Below, piece after piece: positions 16,347 through 24,935 of a DNA stretch of 64,000 bases. The stretch is from CAVUAT01 sp963739545 (lineage in GTDB: Bacteria > Actinomycetota > Thermoleophilia > Solirubrobacterales > 70-9). The translations under genes were made by a program, and so were the position numbers. The stretch is taken from positions 62,001 through 126,000 of the forward strand of contig CAVUAT010000012.1 in the NCBI GenBank assembly GCA_963739545.1, given 5' to 3'. Under the pieces are notes generated by a model. It was not told the origin of the DNA. It saw only the letters and a program-made list of their open reading frames with translations, and did no database searches. Each line of letters starts with the position of its first letter. Positions within the stretch are counted from its first letter, which is position 1.

Positions 16347-17264
16347 TCAGAAAGCGTTCGAGGCCGACTTCCACTCCTGGAGGCGCTGCCCGATGAGCTC
16401 GGCCCGCTCCTCCTCGCTCCCGCCGTCGAGCACCTCGAGGTCTGAGGGGTCGGCTCGAAGGTAGACGCCGGCGGTCCTGGCATTCAGGTCGGGGTCGCGA
16501 TCCGACTTTGTCGTCCAGTACCCGGTGGCGCGGTCGGCGGTCTCGACCGTGATCTCGCCGGTGCCCTCGAGCTGCGGGGCATTCGGGGCCCGAGGGCGCT
16601 CCCCCTTCCAGAAGTAGAGGATGCTCGCCGGATCCCTGCGCTCCTTCACGGCCTCGCTCCAGTAGCGGGCCGACAGGGTGCCGTCCTCCTGCCATGCCCG
16701 GCCGGTCACGTTCAGGCCACCGTCGCGGTCCCGCGAAATGCGCAGGAGGCTCACCGCCGACGGTTCGTCCTCGCTCCTCACGGTAAGCGAGAGCTGCCAC
16801 CACAGCCCCACGACCGGTCCGCGGCGACCCTCGGTCTCGATCGCCTTGCGGAGCTTCTGGTTGATCGCTCGAACCTCCGCTGAACTGGTTGCCGGGTCGT
16901 AGCGGACGGAGGTCAGCCCGAGCAGGTCGCTCGGCAGCTTCGAACCGTTCGCGTGGAGGATGAACGTGCGCCGGATGCCGAGTGCGCCGCCGAACAGCCC
17001 GGCCTCGAACACCACGTTGTCGCGCGGCGACGCCTCGCCGGACTCGGACGCGTCCGTCGTCGTCCAGTCGTCCCGGGCGAACACGAACGCGGCGAAATCG
17101 ACCTCCTGGGAGAGCTCGACGAGCCGGTCGAGAGTGGACCGCCCGGGGTTGAACGTGGTCGTCCAGGGCTCGACGTCGGCGACGTCCTCGAGCCCGCGCG
17201 TGATCGCCTGGAGCAGCTTGGCCTGCTTGCCCGACGACCCGAGGAAGATGCGCGGCTTGTCCAT
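16347..17264 (-). CDS. TIR-like nucleotide-binding protein with a beta-rich C-terminal domain
   Basis: A 305-residue protein. Residues 4-125 match the TIR-like family also seen as the effector half of some anti-phage signalling proteins (PF10137-type): RIFLGSSGKQAKLLQAI, W34, the PG-STLDRL helix, VDFAAFVFARDD, and RDNVVFEAGLFGGALG with the expected catalytic Glu at position 87. The rest, from ~150, is not recognised; alternating hydrophobics and many Trp (GLWWQLSL, ILYFWKGERP, GYW) suggest a beta-barrel that could sense a ligand. No cyclase, STING, SAVED or Thoeris partner is adjacent, so it appears orphan. The ATG at 17264 gives the family-like opening; it diverges from the CBS gene by 56 bp. 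Confidence 0.75.
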   Translation of the reverse strand: MDKPRIFLGSSGKQAKLLQAITRGLEDVADVEPWTTTFNPGRSTLDRLVELSQEVDFAAFVFARDDWTTTDASESGEASPRDNVVFEAGLFGGALGIRRTFILHANGSKLPSDLLGLTSVRYDPATSSAEVRAINQKLRKAIETEGRRGPVVGLWWQLSLTVRSEDEPSAVSLLRISRDRDGGLNVTGRAWQEDGTLSARYWSEAVKERRDPASILYFWKGERPRAPNAPQLEGTGEITVETADRATGYWTTKSDRDPDLNARTAGVYLRADPSDLEVLDGGSEEERAELIGQRLQEWKSASNAF

Positions 17265-17320
17265 GCGCCACTCTGCAGGATAATCCGTCGATGACCCCAC
17301 ACAAAGCGAGAGGAGCCACG

Positions 17321-17755
17321 ATGGCGAAGAGCGTTAGCGACGCGATGACCAAGGACCCTCGCTCGATCGAGGCATCGGCGTCAGTGGTCGACGCCGCGCG
17401 ACTGATGCGAGAGGAGCACATCGGTTCGCTCCCGATAACCGACGCCGAGCAGCTGCTCGGGATGATCACCGACCGCGACATCACCACGAGAGTGGTCGCC
17501 GAGGCCGCAGACCCTGAGACGACGTCGGCCGGGGACGTCTGCTCTCGCGACGTCATCAGTGTTGAGGCCGACAAAGACCACGAAGAGGCGATCGAACTCA
17601 TGGCCCGCCACCAAGTTCGGCGGCTGCCAGTTGTCGAGAACGGCAGACTCGTCGGCATCGTTGCCCAGGCCGACATCGCCCGCACGGAGAACGAGAAAAG
17701 GACCGGTGAGCTCGTCGAGGCGATCTCTGAACCGTCAGAGGCAGAGCGCAAATAG
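17321..17755 (+). CDS. tandem CBS-domain protein
   Basis: A 144-residue protein made of two CBS motifs (residues ~8-60 and ~73-125; MTKDPRSIEASASVVDAARLM and its repeat HQVRRLPVVENGRLVG). Such pairs bind adenine nucleotides and usually act as energy sensors or regulatory subunits. There is no fused catalytic domain. The ATG at 17321 has GAGAGGAG six bases upstream and is preferred over an upstream ATG at 17291. It faces away from the TIR-like gene and may share its promoter region. Confidence 0.88.
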   Translation: MAKSVSDAMTKDPRSIEASASVVDAARLMREEHIGSLPITDAEQLLGMITDRDITTRVVAEAADPETTSAGDVCSRDVISVEADKDHEEAIELMARHQVRRLPVVENGRLVGIVAQADIARTENEKRTGELVEAISEPSEAERK

Positions 17756-17816
17756 CATTACCCCGAGCCGAGTCATGTGGGGCCGTGGATCACCTGGCGC
17801 AAGCTCGGCATCCGCT

Positions 17817-18914
17817 TCACGGAACCTCGACCTCCGGAGTTGCGACGAGCGTCGCCGCGATGGCGACGCCCGCGAGGCCCTGCAAACTACTGTCGGGAGG
17901 CATGTCCAGCGCTTCATACGCGGCGGCGCAAATCTCGGCCTCGCGATGCGATCCGTGGACGGCCAGCGCCATTCGCGCCAGCTCGAGCGGCTCCTGCGCC
18001 GTTCCTCCCGCCATTACGTTCCCCCACGCAGCCGCGAGGTAGATCAGCACGCGGTCGAGGAGCACGTGGCGCTTCAAGGTCTCGGGTCCCGGCGCTGGGC
18101 CGAGGTCTGCGAACGCCTCTCCGGCGAGGATGCGTTCCAGCTGGCCACCCATCACGGAGCGAATCTGCAGCGCGTCGAGTCCGACCTGGCGCGCACAGCG
18201 CAATGTCTGGAGGACGTTCAGCGCCGGGTCGCCGAAGGGGGTGTCGCTGCCGAAGACGATTCGCCCTGGGGGCACGAGCGCGAATAGGGCGAGTAGATCG
18301 GCGGGGTTCCACCAAGCGGTGTCGAAGACCAGGTTGGGGTGGGAGTCGAGCTCGTCGGCGATCCAGGCCAGGTCGGTAATCGCAGCGTGCGCGAGAATCA
18401 CGGTGGCGCCCGGGTATGCCGCTGCGAGCCTGAGCACATGGGCGCCAAGCGGTTCGATCCCCTGCCCGGCGTGAATCAGCACAGGCAGCGCGTGCTCGTG
18501 GGCGAGCGCAAAGATCGCTTCGACCGCAGGTTGGTCGAGGGTGAAGTTCTCAGAGCGCGGGTGGAGCTTGATCCCACGCGCGCCGGCGATGATCGCGCGG
18601 CTGCCCTCGCCGACCGGGTCAGCGTGCGGGTTCAGCCTGCAGAACGGCACCAGGCGCCCGCCTGAGGCCGCCGCAGCGTCGATCACAGCGTCGTTGTCTC
18701 GCCGGTAATCGCCGTGCTCGACATGAAGGGCGAAGGTCGCCGCGCGCGCTCCGAGCTGGTCGAGTCGGCTCGCGAGGAATGCGGGCTCACACACGGTGCC
18801 GTCGCAGTCGGCGCCCAGGTGGGTGTGGGCGTCGAACACGGCCAGTGCGGGCAGACTTTGCAGCAGGGGCGCCAGCCAGCGCTCGAGGCCGGCGCTGGTA
18901 TCCGTCACGCTCAT
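17817..18914 (-). CDS. amidohydrolase-2 family metal-dependent hydrolase
   Basis: A 365-residue TIM-barrel hydrolase of the amidohydrolase-2 group. Metal ligands are visible: DAHTHLG near residue 28, a Lys/His strand (IKLHPRS), IHAGQG, LAHAAI, and the final GSDTPFGD aspartate. The C-terminal ~110 residues are an additional helical part. Members decarboxylate or hydrolyse small aromatic or carboxylic substrates; the substrate here is unknown. Its ATG overlaps the stop of the small upstream gene (ATGA). Confidence 0.8.
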   Translation of the reverse strand: MSVTDTSAGLERWLAPLLQSLPALAVFDAHTHLGADCDGTVCEPAFLASRLDQLGARAATFALHVEHGDYRRDNDAVIDAAAASGGRLVPFCRLNPHADPVGEGSRAIIAGARGIKLHPRSENFTLDQPAVEAIFALAHEHALPVLIHAGQGIEPLGAHVLRLAAAYPGATVILAHAAITDLAWIADELDSHPNLVFDTAWWNPADLLALFALVPPGRIVFGSDTPFGDPALNVLQTLRCARQVGLDALQIRSVMGGQLERILAGEAFADLGPAPGPETLKRHVLLDRVLIYLAAAWGNVMAGGTAQEPLELARMALAVHGSHREAEICAAAYEALDMPPDSSLQGLAGVAIAATLVATPEVEVP

Positions 18915-19114
18915 CGCCGCTCGTCATCCCGCGGTGGCGCGAGAAGGCCCAGCGCCGCAGCGTCAGCGAGCGCACGGCACACCACGTTCGCGGTTGCGTG
19001 CGCCGCGGTGTAAGCGAGGCGCCGCACGGGCGCGATAGCGCTGCGGGAGTCGTGCGTCGAGCCCTCATCACGGGCCCCAGGCTTAGCTACGGCCGTCGCG
19101 ACTCTCGTCGCCAT
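18911..19114 (-). CDS. 67-residue protein coupled to the amidohydrolase
   Basis: The ATG at 19114 follows AAGGAGGA with ideal spacing, the best ribosome-binding site in this neighbourhood, and the stop overlaps the amidohydrolase start. The protein is basic, with one moderately hydrophobic helix (YTAAHATANVVCRALADAAALGLL). No family is recognised. It may be a real small protein or mainly a leader for translational coupling. Confidence 0.55.
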   Translation of the reverse strand: MATRVATAVAKPGARDEGSTHDSRSAIAPVRRLAYTAAHATANVVCRALADAAALGLLAPPRDDERR

Positions 19115-19279
19115 GGTTCCTCCTTGGTTCACGGCCACGACGCTACGCGGGGGAAGGAGCCCGCACATCGGCGCCAGCACGAGACTGTGCTCAGCGCTAG
19201 TACTGAACCTGCGCTGCAGGCTGATACTTCAGTGCCAGCACAGTTGTCGGAAGGCAGGAAAACCAGGAGGATTCCGTCG

Positions 19280-21265
19280 ATGCGAGGCGCGAGGATGCTT
19301 GCTTGGTCGATCGCGGCGGTCGCGTTAGCGGCCGTGCCGGCGATCATCCTGCTCAACGCCGGGGCAGGTCAGTACCAGGAGGACGGGCTCTCGAATGTCC
19401 TCGGTCCGGTCGCGGTTCTCGCCTCCGTCGGAACTGGGTTGGTGGTCGCGTTGAAGCGGCCGACGAACCCAATCGGCTGGCTCCTGCTCGGGAACGCGTT
19501 GGTGCTCGCGGGGGCCGGGCTATCGATCACCTACGCGGGCTATGCGTTCGAGCATCCGGGCTCGCTTCCGGGAGGGCGGCTTGCGGCGATTTGGGACACA
19601 GCAGGATGGCCCCTTCTATTCGCCGGGGTGATCGCGATCGCGTTCGTCTTCCCGGACGGAAGGCTGCCGTCTCGGCGTTGGCGCCCACTGGCAATCGTCG
19701 GAGCCGCCTCATTCGTGCTGACGTTGGTCGGAGGGCTGCTTGGGGACGAGCCCCTCGACGCTCCCTTCGAGGAGGTGGCACCCCTGGCGGTCCTACCGGC
19801 GTCGATCACCGGCTCGATGCAGGGACTCGGCCTGCTCGGCATGTTCGTCACCTTCATCGCGGCGATGGTCGCGCTGGTTTCGCGGTTCCGAGGCTCCGAG
19901 GGCGAGCTGCGGTCCCAGATGAAGTGGATCGCTTATGCGGCTGCGCTGATCCCAATCTCAATCGTGGTCGGCACGCTCGATGGGGCGGACTCGGGTTGGC
20001 CCACCACGATCGCGCTGATGGCGGTCGAGATTGCGATCCCGGCCGCGATCGGGATCGCCGTGCTGCGCTACCGGCTGTACGAGATCGATCGCCTGATCAA
20101 TGCGACGCTGGTGTACGGCTTAATGACGGCGCTGCTGGCGGCCGCGTTTGTCACGGTGACGCTCGTCGGCGGCGTCGTGATCGGTGGCGACTCGGCCCTG
20201 TCGACGGCCGCGGCGACCCTCGCGGTCACCCTCGCCTTCCGACCCCTGCGTCACCGGGTCCAGCAACTGGTTGATCGCCGCTTCAACCGGGCGCGCTACG
20301 AGGGCCTCCGGCAGGTCGATCACTTCCTCGGCGAGCTCCGGACCGGCGCGGCCGAGCCCGAGGGGATCGGCGAGGTGCTCGCCGAGGCGGCCTCAGACCC
20401 GAGCCTCCGTCTGTTCTTCTGGCTGCCCGATGACGGTGTCCACGCCGATGCGGCCGGACGCCTCGTCCCCGAGTTGCCTGCCTTGCCCGCCGGCCGCACG
20501 CCGGTGCGTCGCGGCGAGCTTCAACTCGCCACCCTCGTCCACGACCCAGCGCTGCTCGACCGCTCGAGCTTGCTCGACCCTGTGATCCTCAGGGCGGGCC
20601 TCGCGATCGAGATCGCGAGGCTCCGGGTCGAGGTGCGTCGCCAGCTATCCGAGGTCGAGCAGTCGCGGGCCCGAATCGTCACCGCTACCTACGAGGAACG
20701 ACGACGGCTTGAGCGAGATCTCCATGATGGGGCCCAGCAGCACCTTGTCTCGCTCGGACTCGACCTGCGCCACCTCCAGCACGAGCTGGGCCCCGCCGCA
20801 GGAGGGGAGACCCGGGCCGAGCTCGATTCCGTCGTGACCGGCCTCAGCGAGGCGATCGAGGAGCTGAGGGAGCTCGCGCGAGGGGTGCGCCCGGCCGCCC
20901 TCGATGACGGCCTTGCACCCGCGCTTCGCGAGCTCGCCTCGCGCGCCCCGATCGGCACCGAGGTCCAGGCGAGCGATGAGCGCTTTGGACACGAGATCGA
21001 GGCCGCCGCCTACTTCGTCGCCAGCGAAGCCCTGACCAACGCCGTCAAACACGCTGACGGCTCCCGGGTCCTACTACGGGCACATCGCGACAACGGCACT
21101 CTGGTGTTGTCGGTCTCCGACGACGGCCATGGCGGGGCGACGCCGGCGCCGGGCTCGGGCCTGACCGGCCTCGCGGACAGGGTGGCCGCTCTCGGCGGCC
21201 GGCTTGACCTGAAGAGCGACGGTGCCGGCACCTCCTTGGTTGCGGAGTTCCCATGCGAGTCGTGA
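19280..21265 (+). CDS. membrane sensor histidine kinase (NarL/DesK-type)
   Basis: A 661-residue sensor kinase. The N-terminal ~300 residues hold roughly 8-9 membrane helices, ending in the family block LRYRLYEIDRLINATLVYG. A linker/GAF-like part leads to a HisKA_3 dimerisation segment with the phosphoacceptor His in RDLHDGAQQHLVSLGL, and a HATPase_c domain (ASEALTNAVKHA as the N box, DDGHGG as the G box). The ATG at 19280 is preceded by CAGGAGG. It overlaps the response regulator gene by 13 bp, which is strong evidence for a cognate pair. The signal is unknown. Confidence 0.9.
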   Translation: MRGARMLAWSIAAVALAAVPAIILLNAGAGQYQEDGLSNVLGPVAVLASVGTGLVVALKRPTNPIGWLLLGNALVLAGAGLSITYAGYAFEHPGSLPGGRLAAIWDTAGWPLLFAGVIAIAFVFPDGRLPSRRWRPLAIVGAASFVLTLVGGLLGDEPLDAPFEEVAPLAVLPASITGSMQGLGLLGMFVTFIAAMVALVSRFRGSEGELRSQMKWIAYAAALIPISIVVGTLDGADSGWPTTIALMAVEIAIPAAIGIAVLRYRLYEIDRLINATLVYGLMTALLAAAFVTVTLVGGVVIGGDSALSTAAATLAVTLAFRPLRHRVQQLVDRRFNRARYEGLRQVDHFLGELRTGAAEPEGIGEVLAEAASDPSLRLFFWLPDDGVHADAAGRLVPELPALPAGRTPVRRGELQLATLVHDPALLDRSSLLDPVILRAGLAIEIARLRVEVRRQLSEVEQSRARIVTATYEERRRLERDLHDGAQQHLVSLGLDLRHLQHELGPAAGGETRAELDSVVTGLSEAIEELRELARGVRPAALDDGLAPALRELASRAPIGTEVQASDERFGHEIEAAAYFVASEALTNAVKHADGSRVLLRAHRDNGTLVLSVSDDGHGGATPAPGSGLTGLADRVAALGGRLDLKSDGAGTSLVAEFPCES

Positions 21266-21909
21266 TCGCCGAGGACCAGGCGCTGTTGCGAGAGGGCCTC
21301 GCTCGCCTGTTCGCGGACGCGAGCCATGAGGTCGTCGCCTCCGTCGGTGACGCTGACAGGCTGCGCGCCGCCGTCAGCGAGCACGACCCGGACCTCGCCG
21401 TCGTCGACGTGCGGATGCCGCCCACCTTCACCGACGAGGGGCTGCGAGCAGCCCACTGGATCCGGGACGCTCACCCCGAAGTGGGCGTCCTCGTCCTCTC
21501 GCAGCACATCGAGGCTGCCGGCGCCGTCGACCTGGTCTCGCAGAGCGGCTTCGGCTACCTGCTCAAAGACCGGGTGCTGGAGGTGAGCGAGTTCATGGAC
21601 GCCGCCGAGCGGGTCGAGCGAGGTGGTTCGGCGTTGGATCCGCAGGTCGTTGCGACGCTCGTGTCCTCGGAGTCCGACCGGGGGCCCGGGGGCCTCACGC
21701 CCCGCGAGCGAGAGATTCTCGCGCTGATGGCTGAGGGTCTCACCAACGCGGGGATCGCCAACCGCCTCGTGCTCACCGAGCGAACGGTGGAAAGCCACGT
21801 GCGCAATGTCTTCTCGAAGTTGGATCTGCCCGGGGGAGAGGACGGTCATCGCCGGGTGCTGGCGGTGCTCTCCTACCTGAGCGGGCCGCGATCTCAGTAC
21901 CAGCGCTGA
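21253..21909 (+). CDS. LuxR/NarL-type response regulator
   Basis: A 218-residue regulator. The receiver domain (residues 1-~120) has acidic residues E7/D8, phosphoacceptor Asp52 (VVDVRMPP) and a conserved Lys in LLKD. The C-terminal LuxR helix-turn-helix (LTPREREILALMAEGLTN and RTVESHVRNVFSKL) binds DNA. It is encoded overlapping the upstream kinase. A likely target is the adjacent small membrane gene, but no operator was identified. Confidence 0.93.
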   Translation: MRVVIAEDQALLREGLARLFADASHEVVASVGDADRLRAAVSEHDPDLAVVDVRMPPTFTDEGLRAAHWIRDAHPEVGVLVLSQHIEAAGAVDLVSQSGFGYLLKDRVLEVSEFMDAAERVERGGSALDPQVVATLVSSESDRGPGGLTPREREILALMAEGLTNAGIANRLVLTERTVESHVRNVFSKLDLPGGEDGHRRVLAVLSYLSGPRSQYQR

Positions 21910-22019
21910 GAGACGTCAGGTGGGAGCGCCGAGGTGACTCGGGTGCTGGCCTCGATGACGGACTGCACCGGCGCTCTTAGCTTGGGCACATGACGTTCCC
22001 CAACAACGAAGGAGTTGCA

Positions 22020-22310
22020 ATGGAATCGACAGTCAGTCGTTCAGGCATCGACCTGGCCAAGCAGACCGCCCGTCCCGGGCTGGCGCTGGTCCTGGCCCTG
22101 CTCTCGGTCCTCGGTTCGCTCATGACCTGGGACACACTGCCCGGCGGAGGGTTCGTATGGGGCGCACCGCTCGCGATCGCCGCGATCGTCCTCGGCGTGC
22201 AGGCGCGTCAGCGCTCTGAGATCGGCCGGGGCAAGGCCACCGCGGCCATCGTGATCGGCGGGCTGATGCTCGCCCAGATGGCCGTCTGGACGGTCGTCTC
22301 GGCCCTGTAG
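22020..22310 (+). CDS. small two- to three-helix membrane protein (DUF4190-like)
   Basis: A 96-residue protein with hydrophobic segments at ~20-40, ~45-60 and ~75-95, separated by the short basic stretch VQARQRSEIGRGKA. This resembles the actinobacterial DUF4190 arrangement, in which a G-R-G-x-A turn precedes the last helix. AAGGAG lies five bases before the ATG at 22020, so the in-frame ATG at 21990 is rejected. It lies 110 bp downstream of the response regulator and is followed by a hairpin. The function is unknown. Confidence 0.75.
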   Translation: MESTVSRSGIDLAKQTARPGLALVLALLSVLGSLMTWDTLPGGGFVWGAPLAIAAIVLGVQARQRSEIGRGKATAAIVIGGLMLAQMAVWTVVSAL

Positions 22311-22386
22311 TTCGTGGCGATCGCGTGCGAACGGCTCTGGTGCGAGTGGATTCGACCATGTGGCGGATCGCCTCAGAGCATGGCTG

Positions 22387-22416
22387 GCGAAACCCCCGAA
22401 CTAGCGGGGGTTTCGC
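22387..22416 (+). terminator. GC-rich hairpin, probable terminator
   Basis: The sequence GCGAAACCCCC-N8-GGGGGTTTCGC forms an 11-bp perfect stem 76 bp after the membrane protein gene. No U-tract follows, so termination strength is uncertain. The rest of the 306-bp gap (22311-22616) has one small palindrome (CTGGAT-TTG-ATCCAG, 22427-22441) and no credible gene. Confidence 0.6.
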
Positions 22417-22616
22417 TCAGTCGGGGCTGGATTTGATCCAGCGACCCGCCGACTCCCGGCCCTGAATCTCCGCTGAGTCCTATCCCGCCGCGTCTTTTCG
22501 GGGCCGCGAGCTCCGTCAGGCCCAGGGGCTCGTCGTGCTCGGCTGGGTCGCCATGCAGGGCTCAACCCCAAGCGCTGCGCGGAGCTGGCCGAGGTCCCGA
22601 TCGCCGTGAGCTGGAA

Positions 22617-22922
22617 CTAGCCGGGGAAGTCGCTGGTCTCGGCGACCTCGTGGATCGCAACCTCGGGCTGGGCCGAGACGAGCAAGCGAAGCGAAGCGGC
22701 GAACTCCTGCAGCGCGGGCTGCTGGAAGTGGGCGTCGAGCGCCTCGCGGTCGGTCCACTCCTCGACCGCCACGAACGCGCTCGGGTCCTCCACGGCGGCG
22801 AAAAAGCCGTAGCGGATGCAGCCCTTCTCGCGGCGGGATGCGTCCTGCATGCGCTCGAGCGCGGCGACGAGCGCAGCGCGGTGGTCCGGCTTGCAACTGA
22901 CGCGTCCGATTACGAGGATCAC
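22617..22922 (-). CDS. antibiotic biosynthesis monooxygenase (YgiN-like) protein
   Basis: A 101-residue ABM-fold dimeric protein: ILVIGRVSCKPDHRAALVAAL, EKGCIRYGFF, and FVAVEEWTDREALDAHFQQPALQEF match the family of quinol/haem monooxygenase-like proteins. The full domain is present. The substrate is unknown. Confidence 0.85.
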   Translation of the reverse strand: MILVIGRVSCKPDHRAALVAALERMQDASRREKGCIRYGFFAAVEDPSAFVAVEEWTDREALDAHFQQPALQEFAASLRLLVSAQPEVAIHEVAETSDFPG

Positions 22923-22954
22923 GCGTCCACCCTAAGCGAGACGGCGCCGGGCGG

Positions 22955-23065
22955 CTAGGCCCGCCGGCCGAGGCGGGCGCGTAGCGCCGCGATCCAGATG
23001 CCCGCAAGCGGAGCAATGGCCAGCGTCAACTCCTCGAGAGGCACTCCGCTCACGTGGGCGATCAT
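22955..23065 (-). CDS. 36-residue putative membrane miniprotein
   Basis: A short frame from an ATG at 23065 with AGGA six bases upstream. The peptide begins MIAHVSGVPLEELTLAIAP and continues with one hydrophobic helix (about residues 12-28) ending in a basic tail (RARLGRRA). It fits a single-pass miniprotein. It lies back-to-back with the HxlR regulator (75 bp), a position that suggests co-regulation. No family can be assigned from sequence alone. Confidence 0.45.
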   Translation of the reverse strand: MIAHVSGVPLEELTLAIAPLAGIWIAALRARLGRRA

Positions 23066-23140
23066 CTGTGGTCCTAACCTTGCTCCTGAATTACAACTAG
23101 AAGTATTTATACCAGGACTGCCCGTGGCTAAACTCCACCT

Positions 23141-23821
23141 ATGAGCACCAAACGCACCTACGGAGAGGCATGCGGATTGGCGCACGCCGGCGAGCTCGTC
23201 GGCGAGCGCTGGGCCCTGCTCGCGGTCCGCGAGCTGCTGCTCGGGCCGAAGCGCTTCACCGACCTGCGTGCGGGAATCCCCCGCGTCAGCCCGAACGTGC
23301 TCGGCCAGCGCCTGCGCGAGCTCGAGGCGGCGGGGATCGTGCGCCGCCGGACCCTCCCCCCGCCCGCCGGCTCCCGCGTCTATGAGCTCACCGAATGGGG
23401 CCACGACCTCGAACCCGTGGCCCTGCAGCTGGGCGCCTGGGCCGCGCGCTCGCCCTCGTTCCCGCTGGAGGCAGGGATTGGCGTCGACTCGCTGGTGCTC
23501 GGGTTGAAGGCGGTGTTCGACCCTTCTGCGGCCGGCGAGATGGAGTTGCGCAGCGGGCTGGTGCTCGACGGCCAGCCATTCCACATGAACGTCTCGGGCG
23601 GCGCGATGGAGATCGGCCGCGAGCTGCCGGCTGAACCCGAGCTGACGATCGACACCGACCCGGCGACCCTCAACGCGATCGTCTTCGCGGGCCGCGAGCT
23701 GGATGAGGCGATCGCCGCCGGCGAGCTGAAGCTGACCGGCTCGCGCGAGGCCTTCGAGGCGTTGCTTGGCGTCTTCGCCCTCCCCGAGCCGGCACCGCCA
23801 CCCGAGCCCTCGCCCGCCTAG
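23141..23821 (+). CDS. HxlR-family transcriptional regulator with a C-terminal SCP2-like domain
   Basis: A 226-residue protein. Residues ~5-100 are an HxlR winged helix: the N-terminal ACGLAHAGELVGERWALLAVREL replaces the usual cysteine start, followed by KRFTDLRAGIPRVSPNVLGQRL (recognition helix) and GSRVYELTEWG (wing). Residues ~115-215 form a small alpha/beta domain with the sterol-carrier-like pattern ELTIDTDPATLNAIVFAGRELDEAI, a combination known in this family and likely to bind a hydrophobic ligand. The AT-rich stretch at 23091-23112 upstream probably holds its promoter. Confidence 0.88.
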   Translation: MSTKRTYGEACGLAHAGELVGERWALLAVRELLLGPKRFTDLRAGIPRVSPNVLGQRLRELEAAGIVRRRTLPPPAGSRVYELTEWGHDLEPVALQLGAWAARSPSFPLEAGIGVDSLVLGLKAVFDPSAAGEMELRSGLVLDGQPFHMNVSGGAMEIGRELPAEPELTIDTDPATLNAIVFAGRELDEAIAAGELKLTGSREAFEALLGVFALPEPAPPPEPSPA

Positions 23822-23890
23822 CTAGGGCTCACGCAACGGGCGGGCTACCTGCAGGGTTCAAGGCGCACGACCGCGCAAGCGTCGCCCGCC

Positions 23891-24856
23891 CTATTCGATA
23901 GTCGTCAGCCAGACGCTCGAGAGCTGCGGGATCTCGGGCGGCTCAGCGAGGCCGCGCACCGAGGCGACGTATCCGACTCCCGAGGGACCGCCAGCGGAGC
24001 GGAGAAGGGGGTCCGATGCGGCGAGGCGAGCGCCGGCGGCGCCGACGGGGTCGATCGCCTGCACCTGGCGGTCGCGCAGCAGGCGTAGGCGCTCGAGAGA
24101 GTTCGGCGCGCCGACGAAGACGACGGAGTCGAGCGCCGGGCCGAGGCCGAGCGGGCTCCCCCACCAGGCGGCGTAGCGCGCGACTTCGATGCGCTCCTCG
24201 CTCGCGGCACCGAGCTCGAACGGCCCGGTGCCCGTGGCGCTAGCCTCGGCGCTCACGACCGCGCGCTCGCCGCTGACCGGCTCGAGCGCGCGCGGCGAGA
24301 CGATCCCGAGGCGCGGCGACGCGAGCAGCGCCGCGGCGTCGGGCTGCGGGCGGTCGAAGAGCAGGCGCACGACGCCGGGGCGCGGGGTGTCGGCCGCGAA
24401 CAGGCCCGGCAGCAGGCGGCGACCCCGCGAGGTCGAGCTCCAGCGGCGCGCGTTCGCGAGCACGGCGCCGACGTCGAACGGGGCGCCGTCCTGGAAGCTG
24501 ACGCCCGGCCGCAGCGAGATGCTCCAAGTGCTGCGATCCGCCGAGGGAGTGATCGCGACGGCGAGGCCCGGCTGAGCGGGGCGCGCGCCGTAGGGCCCGA
24601 GCGTCGCGGCGACAAGCGGCTCGTGGACCTGTCGTGCCACGATCTGCGCGGCGCGCGAGCTCGCGGCGAGCGGGTCGAGGCTTCGCGGCATCGCTGTGAC
24701 CGCATAGCCGAGCACTCCCCCTCCCCCCGCGGCCGGCAACCCGCCGTCGCCGCTCGCCGAGGGCTCCTCGTCGGACCCGCAGGAGGCGAGCGAGAGCGCC
24801 GCGACGAGCGCGATAGATGCGAGGAGCGATCGCGCCCTCAGGCGCACACCGAACAT
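23891..24856 (-). CDS. short extracytoplasmic solute-binding lipoprotein (SBP family 5-like)
   Basis: A 321-residue lipoprotein with lipobox LASC at ~25. Residues 55-300 resemble the peptide/nickel-binding family 5: MPRSLDPLAASSRAAQIVARQVHEPLVA, WSISLRPGVSFQDGAPF, and GTGPFELG. Family members are usually ~500 residues, so the C-terminal lobe is much reduced. It may be a minimal or degenerate binding protein. No permease or ATPase genes are adjacent; it lies 79 bp after secG on the same strand. Confidence 0.7.
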   Translation of the reverse strand: MFGVRLRARSLLASIALVAALSLASCGSDEEPSASGDGGLPAAGGGGVLGYAVTAMPRSLDPLAASSRAAQIVARQVHEPLVAATLGPYGARPAQPGLAVAITPSADRSTWSISLRPGVSFQDGAPFDVGAVLANARRWSSTSRGRRLLPGLFAADTPRPGVVRLLFDRPQPDAAALLASPRLGIVSPRALEPVSGERAVVSAEASATGTGPFELGAASEERIEVARYAAWWGSPLGLGPALDSVVFVGAPNSLERLRLLRDRQVQAIDPVGAAGARLAASDPLLRSAGGPSGVGYVASVRGLAEPPEIPQLSSVWLTTIE

Positions 24857-24935
24857 CAGGCGCGATCGCTGGCAGCCGCAAGCACCATTCGCGGCGGCTG
24901 CGCCGCCGCTCCAAAGTGGAGCGGCCTTGCGATCG

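Noticed and set aside
16347..17755. TIR-like gene plus CBS gene as a two-gene CBASS- or Thoeris-type system
   Set aside because: The genes are divergent, CBS pairs are general adenylate sensors, and no cyclase or second TIR gene is present; only the orphan TIR-like protein is reported.
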